A stretch of 64,000 bases of DNA, from the NCBI RefSeq assembly GCF_030463565.1, contig NC_134654.1, positions 14,834,202-14,898,201 on the forward strand. The letters are read 5' to 3'. How positions within the stretch are numbered: position 1 is the stretch's first letter; each line of letters opens with the position of its first letter. The stretch is from Pelecanus crispus (lineage: Eukaryota; Chordata; Aves; Pelecaniformes; Pelecanidae). Under the pieces are notes generated by a model that worked only from the letters and a program-made list of their open reading frames with translations, made no database searches and had not been told where the DNA came from. The translations under genes were made by a program, and so were the position numbers. Positions 8,090-20,542 of this stretch are shown in pieces.

Positions 8090-10230
8090 GCAGAGCAGCC
8101 ATAGGGCAGGTCGTCCCATTTGGGGAGCTTCCCTCGGGGCTGGTTCGTGCTGGCAGCTTCCTCCGCGGAGACTGCTGTGGGCAACCCGTGCCTCTTCTGC
8201 GGGGCTGGGCCATGTCTCAAAGGGCCACATCTCGGGTCTTTGGGGGCCGGAAGAGACAGGCAGCCACTTCCCCACCCTTCAGTTGAGAACATGCTGGGGG
8301 TCGAGTGCCTCGCAAGTTCCTCACAGAGCCTCATAGCCTTTCAGGAGGGAGCATCACTGGCTGCTTTGTCAGTGCACTTCCAGTTCCACCTGGAAGAGCG
8401 GCACGAGGGGCTGCCTCCCACGCTGGCGCCATACTGACTCCTGGGACCTGTTTCGGCCTGTACGGAGGGAGCACGTTTCTGCTGTGAGCTGTGGCACTGG
8501 GTCGACCGTCCCGGCAGGATGGCACGACAGCCCCAGAGCACAGCCCTGCTGGAAACAACGGCAGAAGGGAGACAGAGCCCTCAATCCTTTGCAGGACAAG
8601 GCAACATCCCCCTTCCAAGACCCTTCCCCAAACGGCACGGCCGCTCGGGTGAGAGCATGGCCCATCTTCCCAAGAAGCACGGGCAGTGGGAGGCTTTTTC
8701 CAGGCAGCTCTCAGGGCTGGCGACACGCGCCTGGCCTTTGAGCTGCCCCAGACCTTTCCAGACCGGCACAGTCTCCTCTATGCCTCGTAGGGTAGCAGGG
8801 AGCACCACCTGGTGCCACTCAGCGGCTGCAGCCACTGAGTCCGGTGGTCTGTCACAACGGTCCGTCAAAAAAGCAGGCTCCCCAGGTCCTGGACACATAG
8901 GGGCGGCAACTTTCCTCAGTTTGGTCTGTGCTCCAGAAACGTCCGGGAGCGGGAACGTCGGGGCACGTCCGTGCTGTCCTTCTCTGGCAGCTGTTTCACC
9001 AAGGAGCATGACAGGATCTCAAGGAGTCACCAAGTGGTTGGGCAAGATGCTAACAGCCATGACAACGCTGTACAAAAAGCTGCATTTCTGCAGGAATGCG
9101 GACGTGAGGTTGCGCCTAGGGTCCTCTGCACGTCTGAATCCTTGTCCCCCGGAGCCCCCGATGCTAGCACGTGGATGATTTGCACCGAGGTGGGGCTGAG
9201 GTCTCTCATACTGCCTTGGCACTTTTTGGTGACTCACAGGTGACTCCGAGGTGGTCTGCTGGTGCCACCTTGCAATTAAAGGGACCCGAATGTGCCAATC
9301 CATCCCTGCCAGGGATGAGCCAGGGAAAACAAGCCAGACCCTCTGGGTCAGTGACCTGAACAAGCCAGCCGGCAATGATGCAAAGATGACTGTTGTTTGG
9401 GAAGACTGCGCCGAAGCAGACAGGCCCACTTGGCGATGGCTCACTTTCAGGCACGAGTCAGCAGGCTCCTTCACGGCTCTGCAGGGCCACGTTGAGCCGT
9501 TGCTTCTCCTCGGGAGAGCAACGAGTAAAGTCGTGGCAGGCAAGGCAAGGGCTGTGCAGTTCCCAGAGAAAACACTCTGGCCTTTCCTGACTGCAGACAG
9601 CAGCTGAACTGCGGGGCTCCCTTTGCACGGCTGGAAAGTGTGTGCGTCTCCGAGGCCTGAGGGGAGCAGAGATCTGCCACCGAGTAGCCTGATCCACTCC
9701 AGCAATGGCCTGAGTGGACACACATCCCTGCGCACAACGGGGTTTCTCTGCAGACCGCAGGAGGGCCTTGTATGACCATCGCCTTCCAATCACCCCGCGG
9801 GGGTCTGAGTCTCCTCGGTTCTCTGTCCCTCAGCAGAACAGCCATCCCGCAGAGGCTCCCCTGGGCTCTGAGCAACTCCATAGCCTGCAGGCGCTGGTGT
9901 TGCTCAGGGTCGGCCTCAGCCAGTCAGAGAGAGACCCTTCTGAGTGGCCTTCAGGTGTGCTCCACAGGCAAAGTCCGATGTAAGTGGTGGCCACGTTCCC
10001 CGGGAAGGGCGGGGCGCGCACAACTCCTGCTCATGGCCTGAATCTGCTGCGAGGCTTCACCAGCAACTGGAATGACACCTCAAACGAGTGCTGGTCTGGG
10101 GAAGAAACATAATTGCTATCAACAAAATCACTTGAGTGCTACCCGGCATGAAAAGGGAGCCAAGCGTTTCAGGCAAAGGAGGCGTGTCTTTCATCTACCA
10201 GCAGAGCTCTGAGGAGCCAAAATTGCTGTT
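8090..10230. other. Upstream region of plus keratin, unit 1-2 junction
   Basis: About 2.1 kb with no recognisable gene. A 256-codon open frame on the minus strand at 9019-9789 recurs in every unit but has no known domain and overlaps other open frames. Parts of 9,060-9,990 have a diverged match at about 51,950-52,728, so this block is older than the array. Confidence 0.6.
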
Positions 10231-10288
10231 TCTCAACACGCTTCATGTTTGTGCCATTTTTCAGCTCCCCTGGGGCTCTGGGCCGCAG

Positions 10289-10295
10289 TATAAAA
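10289..10295 (+). promoter_or_regulatory. TATA box, plus keratin copy 2
   Basis: TATAAAA. This is the first plus copy whose upstream sequence is in the window; a GCGGGGCGCGC GC-box-like patch lies at about 10,008-10,018. Confidence 0.85.
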
Positions 10296-10762
10296 GTGTG
10301 CCCGACTCCCAGCTCCTCTGTCGTGCCTTCCTCTGCTCTGTGAAGTTGGTAAGTCCCAATTCATTTTGCCTCTTGTCTCCTCGCTTGGCAGGACAGTTTT
10401 TGTGGAGAGGGCTGCATGCATTTTGCCTCCCTTGTCCTCGGTGAATGGTCTAGGACGAGAAACAGGGCATTGGTTGGTTTCTTTGCCAGACGTCGTTCTT
10501 TCCAAGGCTCAGGACGTACGGCCAGCACTCCCTAAGCAATGGCCGGCCACTTCCTCCACCATCCGCAGTTCAGCAATGCTCCTTTTGCGTTCCTGGCATG
10601 ACGAGGAGCTTCCTTGACTCGTGCCCCATCGCAAATCTCTCTCCGCTGAGCTCCCAGGCGCTGCCTGTCCTCAGAGGAGCCGAGCTGCGGGTCTGAAAGG
10701 GCTCGACAGCTAACGCCCTCTGCTCCCTCCCGGTCTTGCAGGGTCGCCTCCCTCCGCGAGAC

Positions 10763-11092
10763 ATGTCGTGCTACAGCCCGTGCCTGCCAGCTGCCTGCGG
10801 CCCAACCCCGCTTGCCAACAGCTGCAACGAGCCGTGCGTCACCCGGTGCGCCGACTCCAGCGTTGCGATCCAGCCCCCGCCAGTCCTGGTGACGCTGCCG
10901 GGCCCAATCCTCAGCTCCTTCCCTCAGAGCACAGCCGTGGGGTCCACCGCGTCAGCTGCCGTGGGGAGCTCTCTCAGCGCTGGCAGTGTGCCCATCGCTT
11001 CTGGGGGCTCCCTGGGGCTGGGGGGCTTTGGGTGGTCCGGTCTGGGCCGTGGGCTCTGCGGGCCTCTGGGACGGGGCAATCTCTTATGCTGA
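10763..11092 (+). CDS. Feather-type beta-keratin, plus copy 2
   Basis: Same 109-residue protein. Exon 1 ends at 10348 and the intron is 10349-10741. It differs from plus copy 1 in the coding region at codon 33 (AGC). In the 3' UTR it has G at 11228, as in plus copies 1 and 5 and minus copies 2-4. Its 3' flank is plus-type and leads to the second tRNA-Ser gene. It is divergent from minus copy 1, with 3.7 kb between the two TATA elements; that interval holds the purine tract. Confidence 0.96.
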   Translation: MSCYSPCLPAACGPTPLANSCNEPCVTRCADSSVAIQPPPVLVTLPGPILSSFPQSTAVGSTASAAVGSSLSAGSVPIASGGSLGLGGFGWSGLGRGLCGPLGRGNLLC

Positions 11093-11500
11093 AGCCCGTG
11101 GATTGCCGGCCCGTGGTCGGTCGAGCGCCAGGAGCCGCCAGGAAAGCCCTGGAGCCAGCCCGGAGAGCGCGGCCATGGTCTGCAGAGGAGCCGAGCTCCC
11201 AACCGCTCCGCCTGGAGGAAGGGGCCCGCGCTGGCCTTCCGACTCTTCCCAGGGAAGCCCCTCTCTTTCCCCGCCTTGCTCTGCTTCGCCTTATGCTCCC
11301 CATGCGATGCCTCCTCCTTCCTTCCGTGCCAATGGGTCTAGGTGATGCATGACTTGCCAGAGCCTTGAAGGGGAAAAGGAAAAGCAGCACCCCTGGCGTG
11401 GAGGTTTTCCTTTGGACGGCAGCACTTCTCTGAGCTTTACTCAGCCTCCAAAAGGCATTGCTTAAGCTCTCGCCTCTTCCATCTTCCTGTGATTTTTCTC

Positions 11501-11506
11501 ATTAAA
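11501..11506 (+). terminator. Poly(A) signal, plus copy 2
   Basis: ATTAAA in the same position relative to the stop codon as in copy 1. Confidence 0.75.
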
Positions 11507-12852
11507 GACATTGGGCATCAGCTTTGCAAGAGAGTCATGTTTCGTTCTCCCCTCTTCTCCAATCCCAGCCGGCTGAGTGCCCAAAAGAGTTCCTCCCTTG
11601 GTAGAACTACGGGTTTCTCCGTAGTTCCTGGCCTCGAGAGCGCCTCGTCTTTCGCCCCTGACATCCCGTAGCAATGGTGACAAGGCCGGTTTGGGGTGAG
11701 AGCTCTTGCGGAAGGAGCCCCATTACTCATCGGCACGCCTCGACAGGCACAAAACACAGTATGAAGGAAGCCCGAATTTTCTGTTGAATGTCCCTGTGCT
11801 GCACTGATTAGAGCAGGGACTCAACACACCGCTGCATTAATGAGAGCCAATGATGGCCCTGGCTACTTTGTTAGGGAAGTCTTTGTTAAGAACCCAGAAA
11901 GGGAATCCCAGGAATTTTTTGCATCCACAGCGGGGAGTGCCAGCAGTCTGGGGAAGGAGTGTGGCAGAGCCTTGTTCACATGTCTCCGCACTTACAGGCC
12001 CATGGGGTGGGCTGGGGCTGGAGAAACTACTCGGAGTGTCCGGGGTGCAAGTGGTTCTGGTCCCAGCCCCCAAGGCTGTGCACCGCTCCCCTTTGTCCAG
12101 GACAGGAATTAACCGGGCGGAGGAGAAAGAGAGGCTCCCAGGGCCCTGCCGTCGGTGTCCATCCCACGGTGCGCAATCCCGTACCCACCTTTCTGTTATC
12201 CACCAGGGGCAGCAAGCCTGGCCTCTGCACCATTTCCCCCAGCTCAAGGTGTGACCTTCAAGGCACAGAGAGGTCTGGGCTCAGGGGACCAGCGCAGTGG
12301 TTTCAACTCTCTGCAGCACTGGAGCTCTGGCAGGTAAAAAGAGGAGTTGTGTGCAGTGGGGCCGGTGCCCCTCGGCTCCCTCTTCATTCCTGACTGTTAG
12401 CTGTGCTGGGAGAGAAGCAGCCTGTGATGGGATCCTGGGTGAGCACGAGGGGGAACGGCACAGAGGCGCCACGGCCAAGCGTGAGGCACGTGCTCTGTCC
12501 TGGTGGAAACTCCACCAAGTCAAGTGTGAGTGACCCCTGTCCATATGAGCTGGTGGTATCCTTCCAGAATGCGAGGGGAACGTGGCTGGCGACAAATCGA
12601 TCTCAAAGTCAGGCTCAAGTCCTTTGGAGGCGCTGAGCCACTCCGGGTTCACTCTCCCGTGTTCCTTCCCGGGAAGGAGCGGGGGGCTCTCTCTGCTGTT
12701 CAGTCATTTTCTGATGTGAACGCTGAGACCTATTTCCCAAAGGTCCCCGGAGCTCAGCCCAGCTGTCGGGAGAGTGGAGGCAGCCCCAAAAGGCGAAAGC
12801 TGGAGGCTGGCTCCTTCTCTCCCGTGTCAAACCGCGTAAAAAGGTGTAGGAG

Positions 12853-12957
12853 TCAGGAGCAGGAGCAGGAGCAAGGAGCTGGAGCCGGAGCAGGAACAGG
12901 AGCAGGAGCAGCAGGAGCAGTGGCAGCGGCAGCAGTGGCAGGAGCAGCATCAGCATG
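12853..12957 (+). repeat. GGAGCA/CAG-rich simple repeat, unit 2
   Basis: Same length and interruptions as in unit 1, so unlike the purine tract it has not changed length between units. Confidence 0.85.
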
Positions 12958-12959
12958 CT

Positions 12960-13041
12960 GACGAGGTGGCCGAGTGGTGAAGGCGATGGACTGCTAATCC
13001 ATTGTGCTCTGCACGCGTGGGTTCGAATCCCATCCTCGTCG
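12960..13041 (+). tRNA. tRNA-Ser(GCT), copy 2
   Basis: Identical to copy 1 over all 82 bases, including the GGTGAA D-loop variant and the short identical flanks, so any internal promoter (A and B boxes) is preserved equally. Confidence 0.95.
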
Positions 13042-13261
13042 GCCAGCCCAACAATGGTCAGAGTTTCTGAGTGTGAGCAGCTCGATGTGTGCCCCCAAGT
13101 AAGCCTTTGTTTTGAGAAGAGAGCTGCCTGAAAAGAACTTGCAAGGTTCTGAAGTGGCTCAGGACACACCTCAACCTCTTCTGTCTCCACACAGGCCAGA
13201 GGAACAAGGAGGGAAAGAAGGAGGGTCCAGGGAACTCGCAGGACGGCCAGCCTCTCCTCAG

Positions 13262-13479
13262 TCCCTGGGAAGATGATAGAGCAAAACGTCCTGGAAGTAG
13301 TTTCCAAACATAGCTAGCCCAGGAAGGTGGTTGGGAGTAGTAAGCATGGATTTACAAAGGAGAAGTCATGCTTAACCAAGCTGGTAGCCTTCTACGGTGA
13401 GGTGACTAGCTTAGCTTGGTGGAGCAGGGAAGAGCAGTGGATGTTGTTTACCTTGCCTTTCAGTAAGGCTCAACCAGCC
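13262..13479 (+). mobile_element. CR1 fragment (RT region), unit 2
   Basis: Copy of the unit 1 fragment with the same truncation points; it was copied by unit duplication and did not insert anew. Confidence 0.8.
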
Positions 13480-13585
13480 ACGGGAACGAAAAACAAAATA
13501 CGCGTACACCACTTTCTGTCACAGCACGTTTCAAGTAAGATTTTTTTTCTCTTTTTATGGGAGGCATTGTGCTCTTATCTGTTCT

Positions 13586-13937
13586 CAGAATCTCAGAATC
13601 GTTGGGGTTGGGAGGGACCTCCTGGGATCCTTCAGTCCAAGCCAACCGCTCCAGCAGGGTCAACTTGAGCTGGTTGCTTAGCACATAGCCCAGCTGGGTT
13701 TTGAGTATCTCCAAGGATGGAGACTCCACAACCTCTCTGGGCAACCTGGTCCGCTGTTTGACCCGCCTCACAGTAAGAAAGTGGTTTCTTGCCTTGAGAT
13801 GGAATTTCATGTGGTTTAATCTGTGCCCATTGCCTCTTGCGCTGCCGGTTGGTACTACTGAGAAGAGTGTGGCTCCCTCTTCATTGCCTTCCATCAGGTA
13901 TGGGAAGAATCCCAGCTCTCACAGCCTCCCCTCATAC
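13586..13937 (-). mobile_element. CR1 3' fragment, unit 2
   Basis: Duplicate of the minus-oriented CR1 tail of unit 1. Confidence 0.85.
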
Positions 13938-15156
13938 TTCAGACACACCGAGCCCTTAGCCAGTTTTGTGACAAAGCAGGGATCTGCAGGGAAGACCCGT
14001 GTGGAGGCCGGAGTAGCCAGCAGCCAGCCCATGCCACCAAGGGATGTGCTGTCCCGGGTGCTCAGGAGCGACTTGGCAGGGGTCAGGGGGGACAGGGACG
14101 ATCCAGCGTGGTTATGAAAGGCACAGAGGTGGCTGGAACCGCTTCCTGCCCACACGACCTCCCCTCTCTTACACACGTTTGCGCTTCTGCCTCTCTGGCC
14201 ACCTGCCTTGCTCTCCCAGTCCCTGGACGTTTCCTGGGGATATCCCTTCCCCACGACCGCGGGGCTCTTGCTCTCCCCACCTTGCTCTCCTCTGGGCACG
14301 CTTCCCAGTAGTTTTGCAACTTCTAAGGATGCCTCGTGGCTCATGGTGATCAGCACCTGTGAGCAGCGTGCCTGGACGCGCCAGCGTGCAAACAAGATGT
14401 GAGAAGAGGAGAGTGGGCTTTGGCCAAGGGGCTCAGAGCTCAGAATGCTGCTGACCCCACCCCCCTACGCAACACCCCACCCCCCCCCCACCCCCCGCCA
14501 GCCTCGCATATCCCTAAGGCCTGCGAGCCAGGTAGAGGGGACCACTGCCCCCGCTGCCAGCCCAGTTGGGTCTGAATCCAGAGGGAGAGTCTGTGGGAGA
14601 TGAGAAAGGGGCTGCCTGCTGCGGAGAGGTCAGCTTCTTCATCGGCACCTTAACCTCACCTGGACAGCCTCAGGGAAGAGAAGAAGAGCAGAACTCTTTC
14701 TCATCGACAGACGAGCTTGGCGGTTTGGACAGACCAGAAGGATCCCTTTCTGTTTGGTGGCTGCTGAGCCCAGGAGCCCAGCAGAGCTCAGGCTGCCACA
14801 GCTCCATGCCCCTAGGCCCAGCCAGCAGCGAGGCTGAGCATGCCTCCCAGGAGGCACACACACCCCTCCACCAATCCATGTGTACAACCCGTAGACACAC
14901 GGCCGACCACACCGCCCAACAAAGGGCACTGAGAGCCTCATCCAGGTCCCCTTTCTGGCCAGGCAAGCATCCTCAACAGCAAACGATGCCTGAGTGACAG
15001 CCATGTTCTCCCATCTTCCCTCTACTTTTGCCACGTTCCTTCCTCCCGGTTCCAGCCTGGACCCTCCCTCCCTCCACCTCTGGTTCCTCCCGCAAAACAT
15101 CCCATGCTGAGTCTCGTGCTGTCCTGTGATGCTCTTCCCCTGCACTCATCACAGTT

Positions 15157-15466
15157 TTCCAGTACTTAGAGGCCGCTGCAAAGAGGACGGAGACTCTCTC
15201 TTAACAAAGAGACGCATGGAGAGGACAGGGAGCACCTGGGAGGGGTTTCACCTTGATGTAAGAAAGACATTTTCTACAGTGAGGACAACCATTCGCTGCA
15301 ACGGCCTCCCCAGGGACATGCTAGAGTCCCCATGACCGGAGGTTTTCAAGATGCCATTGGACAGGATGCTAGATAATCCCATGCAGGCTCCCTTTCCCGC
15401 AAAAGGTTGGACCGGATGGTCTTTTGAGGTCCCTTCCAATCAGGGCGATTCTATGATTGTATGACT
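15157..15466 (+). mobile_element. CR1 3' end, unit 2
   Basis: Duplicate of the plus-oriented CR1 tail next to the minus keratin arm; it carries C in the CAACGG variant, as in unit 1. Confidence 0.88.
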
Positions 15467-15585
15467 ATTTGGGAGAAACCCGTAGTTCTACCAAGGGAGG
15501 AACTCTTTTGGGCACTCAGCCGGCTGGGATTGGAGAAGAGGGGAGAACGAAACATGACTCTCTTGCAAAGCTGATGCCCAATGTC

Positions 15586-15591
15586 TTTAAT
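15586..15591 (-). terminator. Poly(A) signal, minus copy 2
   Basis: ATTAAA on the minus strand, 409 bases after the stop codon. Confidence 0.75.
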
Positions 15592-15999
15592 GAGAAAAAT
15601 CACAGGAAGATGGAAGAGGCGAGAGCTTAAGCAATGCCTTTTGGAGGCTGAGTAAAGCTCAGAGAAGTGCTGCCGTCCAAAGGAAAACCTCCACGCCAGG
15701 GGTGCTGCTTTTCCTTTTCCCCTTCAAGGCTCTGGCAAGTCATGCATCACCTAGACCCATTGGCACGGAAGGAAGGAGGAGGCATCGCATGGGGAGCATA
15801 AGGCGAAGCAGAGCAAGGCGGGGAAAGAGAGGGGCTTCCCTGGGAAGAGTCGGAAGGCCAGCGCGGGCCCCTTCCTCCAGGCGGAGCGGTTGGGAGCTCG
15901 GCTCCTCTGCAGACCATGGCCGCGCTCTCCGGGCTGGCTCCAGGGCTTTCCTGGCGGCTCCTGGCGCTCGACCGACCACGGGCCGGCAATCCACGGGCT

Positions 16000-16329
16000 T
16001 CAGCATAAGAGATTGCCCCGTCCCAGAGGCCCGCAGAGCCCACGGCCCAGACCGGACCACCCAAAGCCCCCCAGCCCCAGGGAGCCCCCAGAAGCGATGG
16101 GCACACTGCCAGCGCTGAGAGAGCTCCCCACGGCAGCTGACGCGGTGGACCCCACGGCTGTGCTCTGAGGGAAGGAGCTGAGGATTGGGCCCGGCAGCGT
16201 CACCAGGACTGGCGGGGGCTGGATCGCAACGCTGGAGTCGGCGCACCGGGTGACGCACGGCTCGTTGCAGCTGTTGGCAAGCGGGGTTGGGCCGCAGGCA
16301 GCTGGCAGGCACGGGCTGTAGCACGACAT
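16000..16329 (-). CDS. Feather-type beta-keratin, minus copy 2
   Basis: Same 109-residue protein. Intron 16351-16786; exon 1 begins after 16787. In the shared arm it has C at 15864, as in plus copies 1, 2 and 5. It lacks the one-base deletion of minus copy 1, so in this arm it is closer to plus copy 2 than to minus copy 1, although its promoter side is minus-type. This is the pattern expected if exon 2 is exchanged between orientations and exon 1 is not. Confidence 0.96.
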   Translation of the reverse strand: MSCYSPCLPAACGPTPLANSCNEPCVTRCADSSVAIQPPPVLVTLPGPILSSFPQSTAVGSTASAAVGSSLSAGSVPIASGGSLGLGGFGWSGLGRGLCGPLGRGNLLC

Positions 16330-16847
16330 GTCTCGCGGAGGGAGGCGACCCTGCAAGACCGGGAGGGAGCAGAGGGCGTTAGCTGTCGAGCCCTTTCAGA
16401 CCCGCAGCTCGGCTCCTCTGAGAGCGAACAGTTGCGTGGGTAGGGTCAGATCTCCCTGGGAAGTTCCTTTCCGTGCCAGGAGTGGCCAAGGCAGGTCGCT
16501 GCACTGTGGATGGGGGAGGAAGCACCTGGTGACCGGTCAGACGGTACTGGACGTCCAGCCTCAGACGTCAGCAGAGGCCCTGCTACAGAAGAGCCCAACT
16601 GACTGACTCCCTCTCGGAAGGGAACAAAGCCTTCCCTCTTCCCTCACCAACGCACCTCCCGGAAGAGGGCAGCACAGTGTATTTTCAAGCCTGGACCACG
16701 TACCAGAGGGAGCATGCACAGAAGGGAAGCAGTCCCCCTGACAGAAATCCCACCAGCAGGAAGAGAAGGAGTGAGTTCAGACTTACCAAGTTCACCGCGG
16801 AGAGCAAGGGAAGAGATGTGGATGGAAGGGCCTGGAGTGGCACAGGC

Positions 16848-16855
16848 TTTTTATC
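16848..16855 (-). promoter_or_regulatory. TATA-like box, minus keratin copy 2
   Basis: GATAAAAA on the minus strand with the same surrounding sequence as minus copy 1. Confidence 0.7.
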
Positions 16856-17480
16856 TGGTGAGCTAGTGCCTGAGGAGACCTGAAACACACCTTCTTTGTG
16901 AAGCACGTAAACAAAGAGCAATTTGAGGCTTGCAAAGCACAGCCAGGAGATGAAGAACTTGTCTCTTTCATCTGAAAGGTCTGGCTTGCATTTCCCTATT
17001 GGGTGAGAGCACGGTGATGCATTAGACGCTGGCTCCTCAAAGCAACGGTCATCTGAGGTCCCATGCCAGGTCCCAGGAACGGGTTTCAGTAGCTCCAGGC
17101 CCTGCATGTGGGTTGTGCCCATCCTTGCTGGGGAACGTGACTACCACTCTCAGCCAGGCCTTCAGCTGTGGAGCCCTCCTGACGAAGGCCACTCACGTGG
17201 GTCTCCTGCTGAAGGGCTGAGGCTGACCCTGAGAAACACAAGGCCCCACAGGGCCGTGGAAGGGCTCAGCAATCGGCCAAGCCCCGGCTGGATGCCTGTC
17301 CGGCCGAGGGACACGGAAAGGAGGGGACTCAGATCCCCAGAGGTGGTTGGAAGGTGAACGCCAGAGAAGGACCCTCTCTGAGATGGAGAGACGGGCCACT
17401 GTGTGAAGGGATGGGGGCACTGGGACCATTCCCAGAGGTGGCCAGGTAGCTCTGTGGTGGCCTCAAAACAAAGGAAAAAA

Positions 17481-17507
17481 GGGGGAGGGGGGCGGGGCGG
17501 GGGGAGG
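17481..17507 (+). other. G-quadruplex motif, unit 2
   Basis: Identical to the unit 1 motif. Confidence 0.8.
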
Positions 17508-18122
17508 TCTTGTTCTACGGAAATCAGTCCATTGTCATTCTCAAAATTCTCATTCTCAAAGAGGGCAGGCAGTCAGTGCCAAGGGTGCAAGGTCAAAGTG
17601 GCTGAGGAGTGAACTCACAGGCATTTGACTGAGGGTGCTTTTCACTTTTCGCAAGGCTGGTTGCCTTGTGAAAAGTCCTGAGAAGGACACGCCCTCTTGT
17701 GGCTGCAGTTCAAAGCAGAAGGCGTCTTGCGGAGCAAGGATGGGCCTGTGCTGTCCGCTTCCTGCCCTCAGGTGTTACCACACGCCTGCTGGGGCAGGTG
17801 GATGCATGCGCCCTCTCCCGCTGCCTCAGCTTTGCTCAGGCGCAGCAAATGCCAGGCTCCTCATTGCGGTAGAGGAATGCCTCCCCACCCTTCCCGCACT
17901 CAGCAGCGGGGCAGGATGGCAGGCCAAGGAGGAGAGCAGCCCAGCGACGGTACTCACCGCCTGCTGTGGTGGAGCTGTGACGGGCTGTGTCACGCTCCTG
18001 TCTGGTGGCAAAGGAGGCTACGTGAGGAGCAGAGTGTCTGTCCTGGCCTCTGCTCCTCTTTGCATGACCTCTCAATTGCCAGAAGGGAGAGCAGAGAGGG
18101 AGGAGCAGCAAGGCTGTTCTTC

Positions 18123-18251
18123 AAGAAGAAGAAGAAGAAGAAGAAGAAGAAGAAGAAGAGGAGGAGGAGGAAGAAGAAGAAGAAGAAGCAGAAGAAGGAG
18201 GAGGAGGAGGAGGAGGAGGAGGAGGAGGAGGAGGAGGAGGAGGAGGAGAAG
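18123..18251 (+). repeat. GAA/GGA purine tract, unit 2 (129 bp)
   Basis: Shortest of the four. The first GAA block is longer than in unit 1 and the terminal GGA block much shorter, so the sub-blocks vary independently. Confidence 0.92.
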
Positions 18252-20535
18252 TTCTCTCTTTACCCACCGCGGCCTTTGGCACTTGCTGGTGCACAATAGT
18301 AGTTCGAGCGCTAATCCGTTAGTGCACCAGCCGGGAGCAGAGCAGCCATAGGGCAGGTCGTCCCATTTGGGGAGCTTCCCTCGGGGCTGGTTCGTGCTGG
18401 CAGCTTCCTCCGCGGAGACTGCTGTGGGCAACCCGTGCCTCTTCTGCGGGGCTGGGCCATGTCTCAAAGGGCCACATCTCGGGTCTTTGGGGGCCGGAAG
18501 AGACAGGCAGCCACTTCCCCACCCTTCAGTTGAGAACATGCTGGGGGTCGAGTGCCTCGCAAGTTCCTCACAGAGCCTCATAGCCTTTCAGGAGGGAGCA
18601 TCACTGGCTGCTTTGTCAGTGCACTTCCAGTTCCACCTGGAAGAGCGGCACGAGGGGCTGCCTCCCACGCTGGCGCCATACTGACTCCTGGGACCTGTTT
18701 CGGCCTGTACGGAGGGAGCACGTTTCTGCTGTGAGCTGTGGCACTGGGTCGACCGTCCCGGCAGGATGGCACGACAGCCCCAGAGCACAGCCCTGCTGGA
18801 AACAACGGCAGAAGGGAGACAGAGCCCTCAATCCTTTGCAGGACAAGGCAACATCCCCCTTCCAAGACCCTTCCCCAAACGGCACGGCCGCTCGGGTGAG
18901 AGCATGGCCCATCTTCCCAAGAAGCACGGGCAGTGGGAGGCTTTTTCCAGGCAGCTCTCAGGGCTGGCGACACGCGCCTGGCCTTTGAGCTGCCCCAGAC
19001 CTTTCCAGACCGGCACAGTCTCCTCTATGCCTCGTAGGGTAGCAGGGAGCACCACCTGGTGCCACTCAGCGGCTGCAGCCACTGAGTCCGGTGGTCTGTC
19101 ACAACGGTCCGTCAAAAAAGCAGGCTCCCCAGGTCCTGGACACATAGGGGCGGCAACTTTCCTCAGTTTGGTCTGTGCTCCAGAAATGTCCGGGAGCGGG
19201 AACGTCGGGGCACGTCCGTGCTGTCCTTCTCTGGCAGCTGTTTCACCAAGGAGCATGACAGGATCTCAAGGAGTCACCAAGTGGTTGGGCAAGATGCTAA
19301 CAGCCATGACAACGCTGTACAAAAAGCTGCATTTCTGCAGGAATGCGGACGTGAGGTTGCGCCTAGGGTCCTCTGCACGTCTGAATCCTTGTCCCCCGGA
19401 GCCCCCGATGCTAGCACGTGGATGATTTGCACCGAGGTGGGGCTGAGGTCTCTCATACTGCCTTGGCACTTTTTGGTGACTCACAGGTGACTCCGAGGTG
19501 GTCTGCTGGTGCCACCTTGCAATTAAAGGGACCCGAATGTGCCAATCCATCCCTGCCAGGGATGAGCCAGGGAAAACAAGCCAGACCCTCTGGGTCAGTG
19601 ACCTGAACAAGCCAGCCGGCAATGATGCAAAGATGACTGTTGTTTGGGAAGACTGCGCCGAAGCAGACAGGCCCACTTGGCGATGGCTCACTTTCAGGCA
19701 CGAGTCAGCAGGCTCCTTCACGGCTCTGCAGGGCCACGTTGAGCCGTTGCTTCTCCTCGGGAGAGCAACGAGTAAAGTCGTGGCAGGCAAGGCAAGGGCT
19801 GTGCAGTTCCCAGAGAAAACACTCTGGCCTTTCCTGACTGCAGACAGCAGCTGAACTGCGGGGCTCCCTTTGCACGGCTGGAAAGTGTGTGCGTCTCCGA
19901 GGCCTGAGGGGAGCAGAGATCTGCCACCGAGTAGCCTGATCCACTCCAGCAATGGCCTGAGTGGACACACATCCCTGCGCACAACGGGGTTTCTCTGCAG
20001 ACCGCAGGAGGGCCTTGTATGACCATCGCCTTCCAATCACCCCGCGGGGGTCTGAGTCTCCTCGGTTCTCTGTCCCTCAGCAGAACAGCCATCCCACAGA
20101 GGCTCCCCTGGGCTCTGAGCAACTCCATAGCCTGCAGGCGCTGGTGTTGCTCAGGGTCGGCCTCAGCCAGTCAGAGAGAGACCCTTCTGAGTGGCCTTCA
20201 GGTGTGCTCCACAGGCAAAGTCCGATGTAAGTGGTGGCCACGTTCCCCGGGAAGGGCGGGGCGCGCACAACTCCTGCTCATGGCCTGAATCTGCTGCGAG
20301 GCTTCACCAGCAACTGGAATGACACCTCAAACGAGTGCTGGTCTGGGGAAGAAACATAATTGCTATCAACAAAATCACTTGAGTGCTACCCGGCATGAAA
20401 AGGGAGCCAAGCGTTTCAGGCAAAGGAGGCGTGTCTTTCATCTACCAGCAGAGCTCTGAGGAGCCAAAATTGCTGTTTCTCAACACGCTTCATGTTTGTG
20501 CCATTTTTCAGCTCCCCTGGGGCTCTGGGCCGCAG

Positions 20536-20542
20536 TATAAAA
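20536..20542 (+). promoter_or_regulatory. TATA box, plus keratin copy 3
   Basis: TATAAAA with the same spacing to the donor as in copy 1. Confidence 0.85.

Larger units (their letters stand above)
1..10257. repeat. Tandem unit 1 (keratin pair + tRNA-Ser)
   Basis: First complete copy of the 10.25-kb unit. Order: plus keratin promoter and gene, about 1.3 kb of unrecognised sequence, GGAGCA-rich repeat, tRNA-Ser, CR1 fragments in three pieces, minus keratin gene and its promoter, G-rich tract, purine tract, then about 2.2 kb up to the next plus promoter. I set the unit start at window base 1, because the same sequence recurs at 10258, 20505, 30781 and 41034. The array must extend to the left, since base 1 lies only 31 bases before a TATA box. 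Confidence 0.97.
10258..20504. repeat. Tandem unit 2
   Basis: Colinear with unit 1 over its whole length, 10,247 bp. It is 10 bp shorter overall: its purine tract is 12 bp shorter, and single-base changes in the 4.2-kb C-rich run and in the minus gene 3' region add 2 bp. Gene-free stretches correspond to those described for unit 1 at positions about 10,257 higher. It shares the 'GAGGC' and 'CAACGG' variants with unit 1, against units 3 and 4. Confidence 0.97.

Noticed and set aside
7376-8104. Long frames with poly-Arg, poly-Glu or poly-Leu stretches.
   Set aside because: These are translations of the GAA/GGA purine tract in different frames, with lengths tracking the repeat and no conserved domain.
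9019-9789. 256-codon minus-strand frame present in every unit.
   Set aside because: No recognisable domain, overlaps other frames, and the diverged relative near 52 kb does not keep it open.
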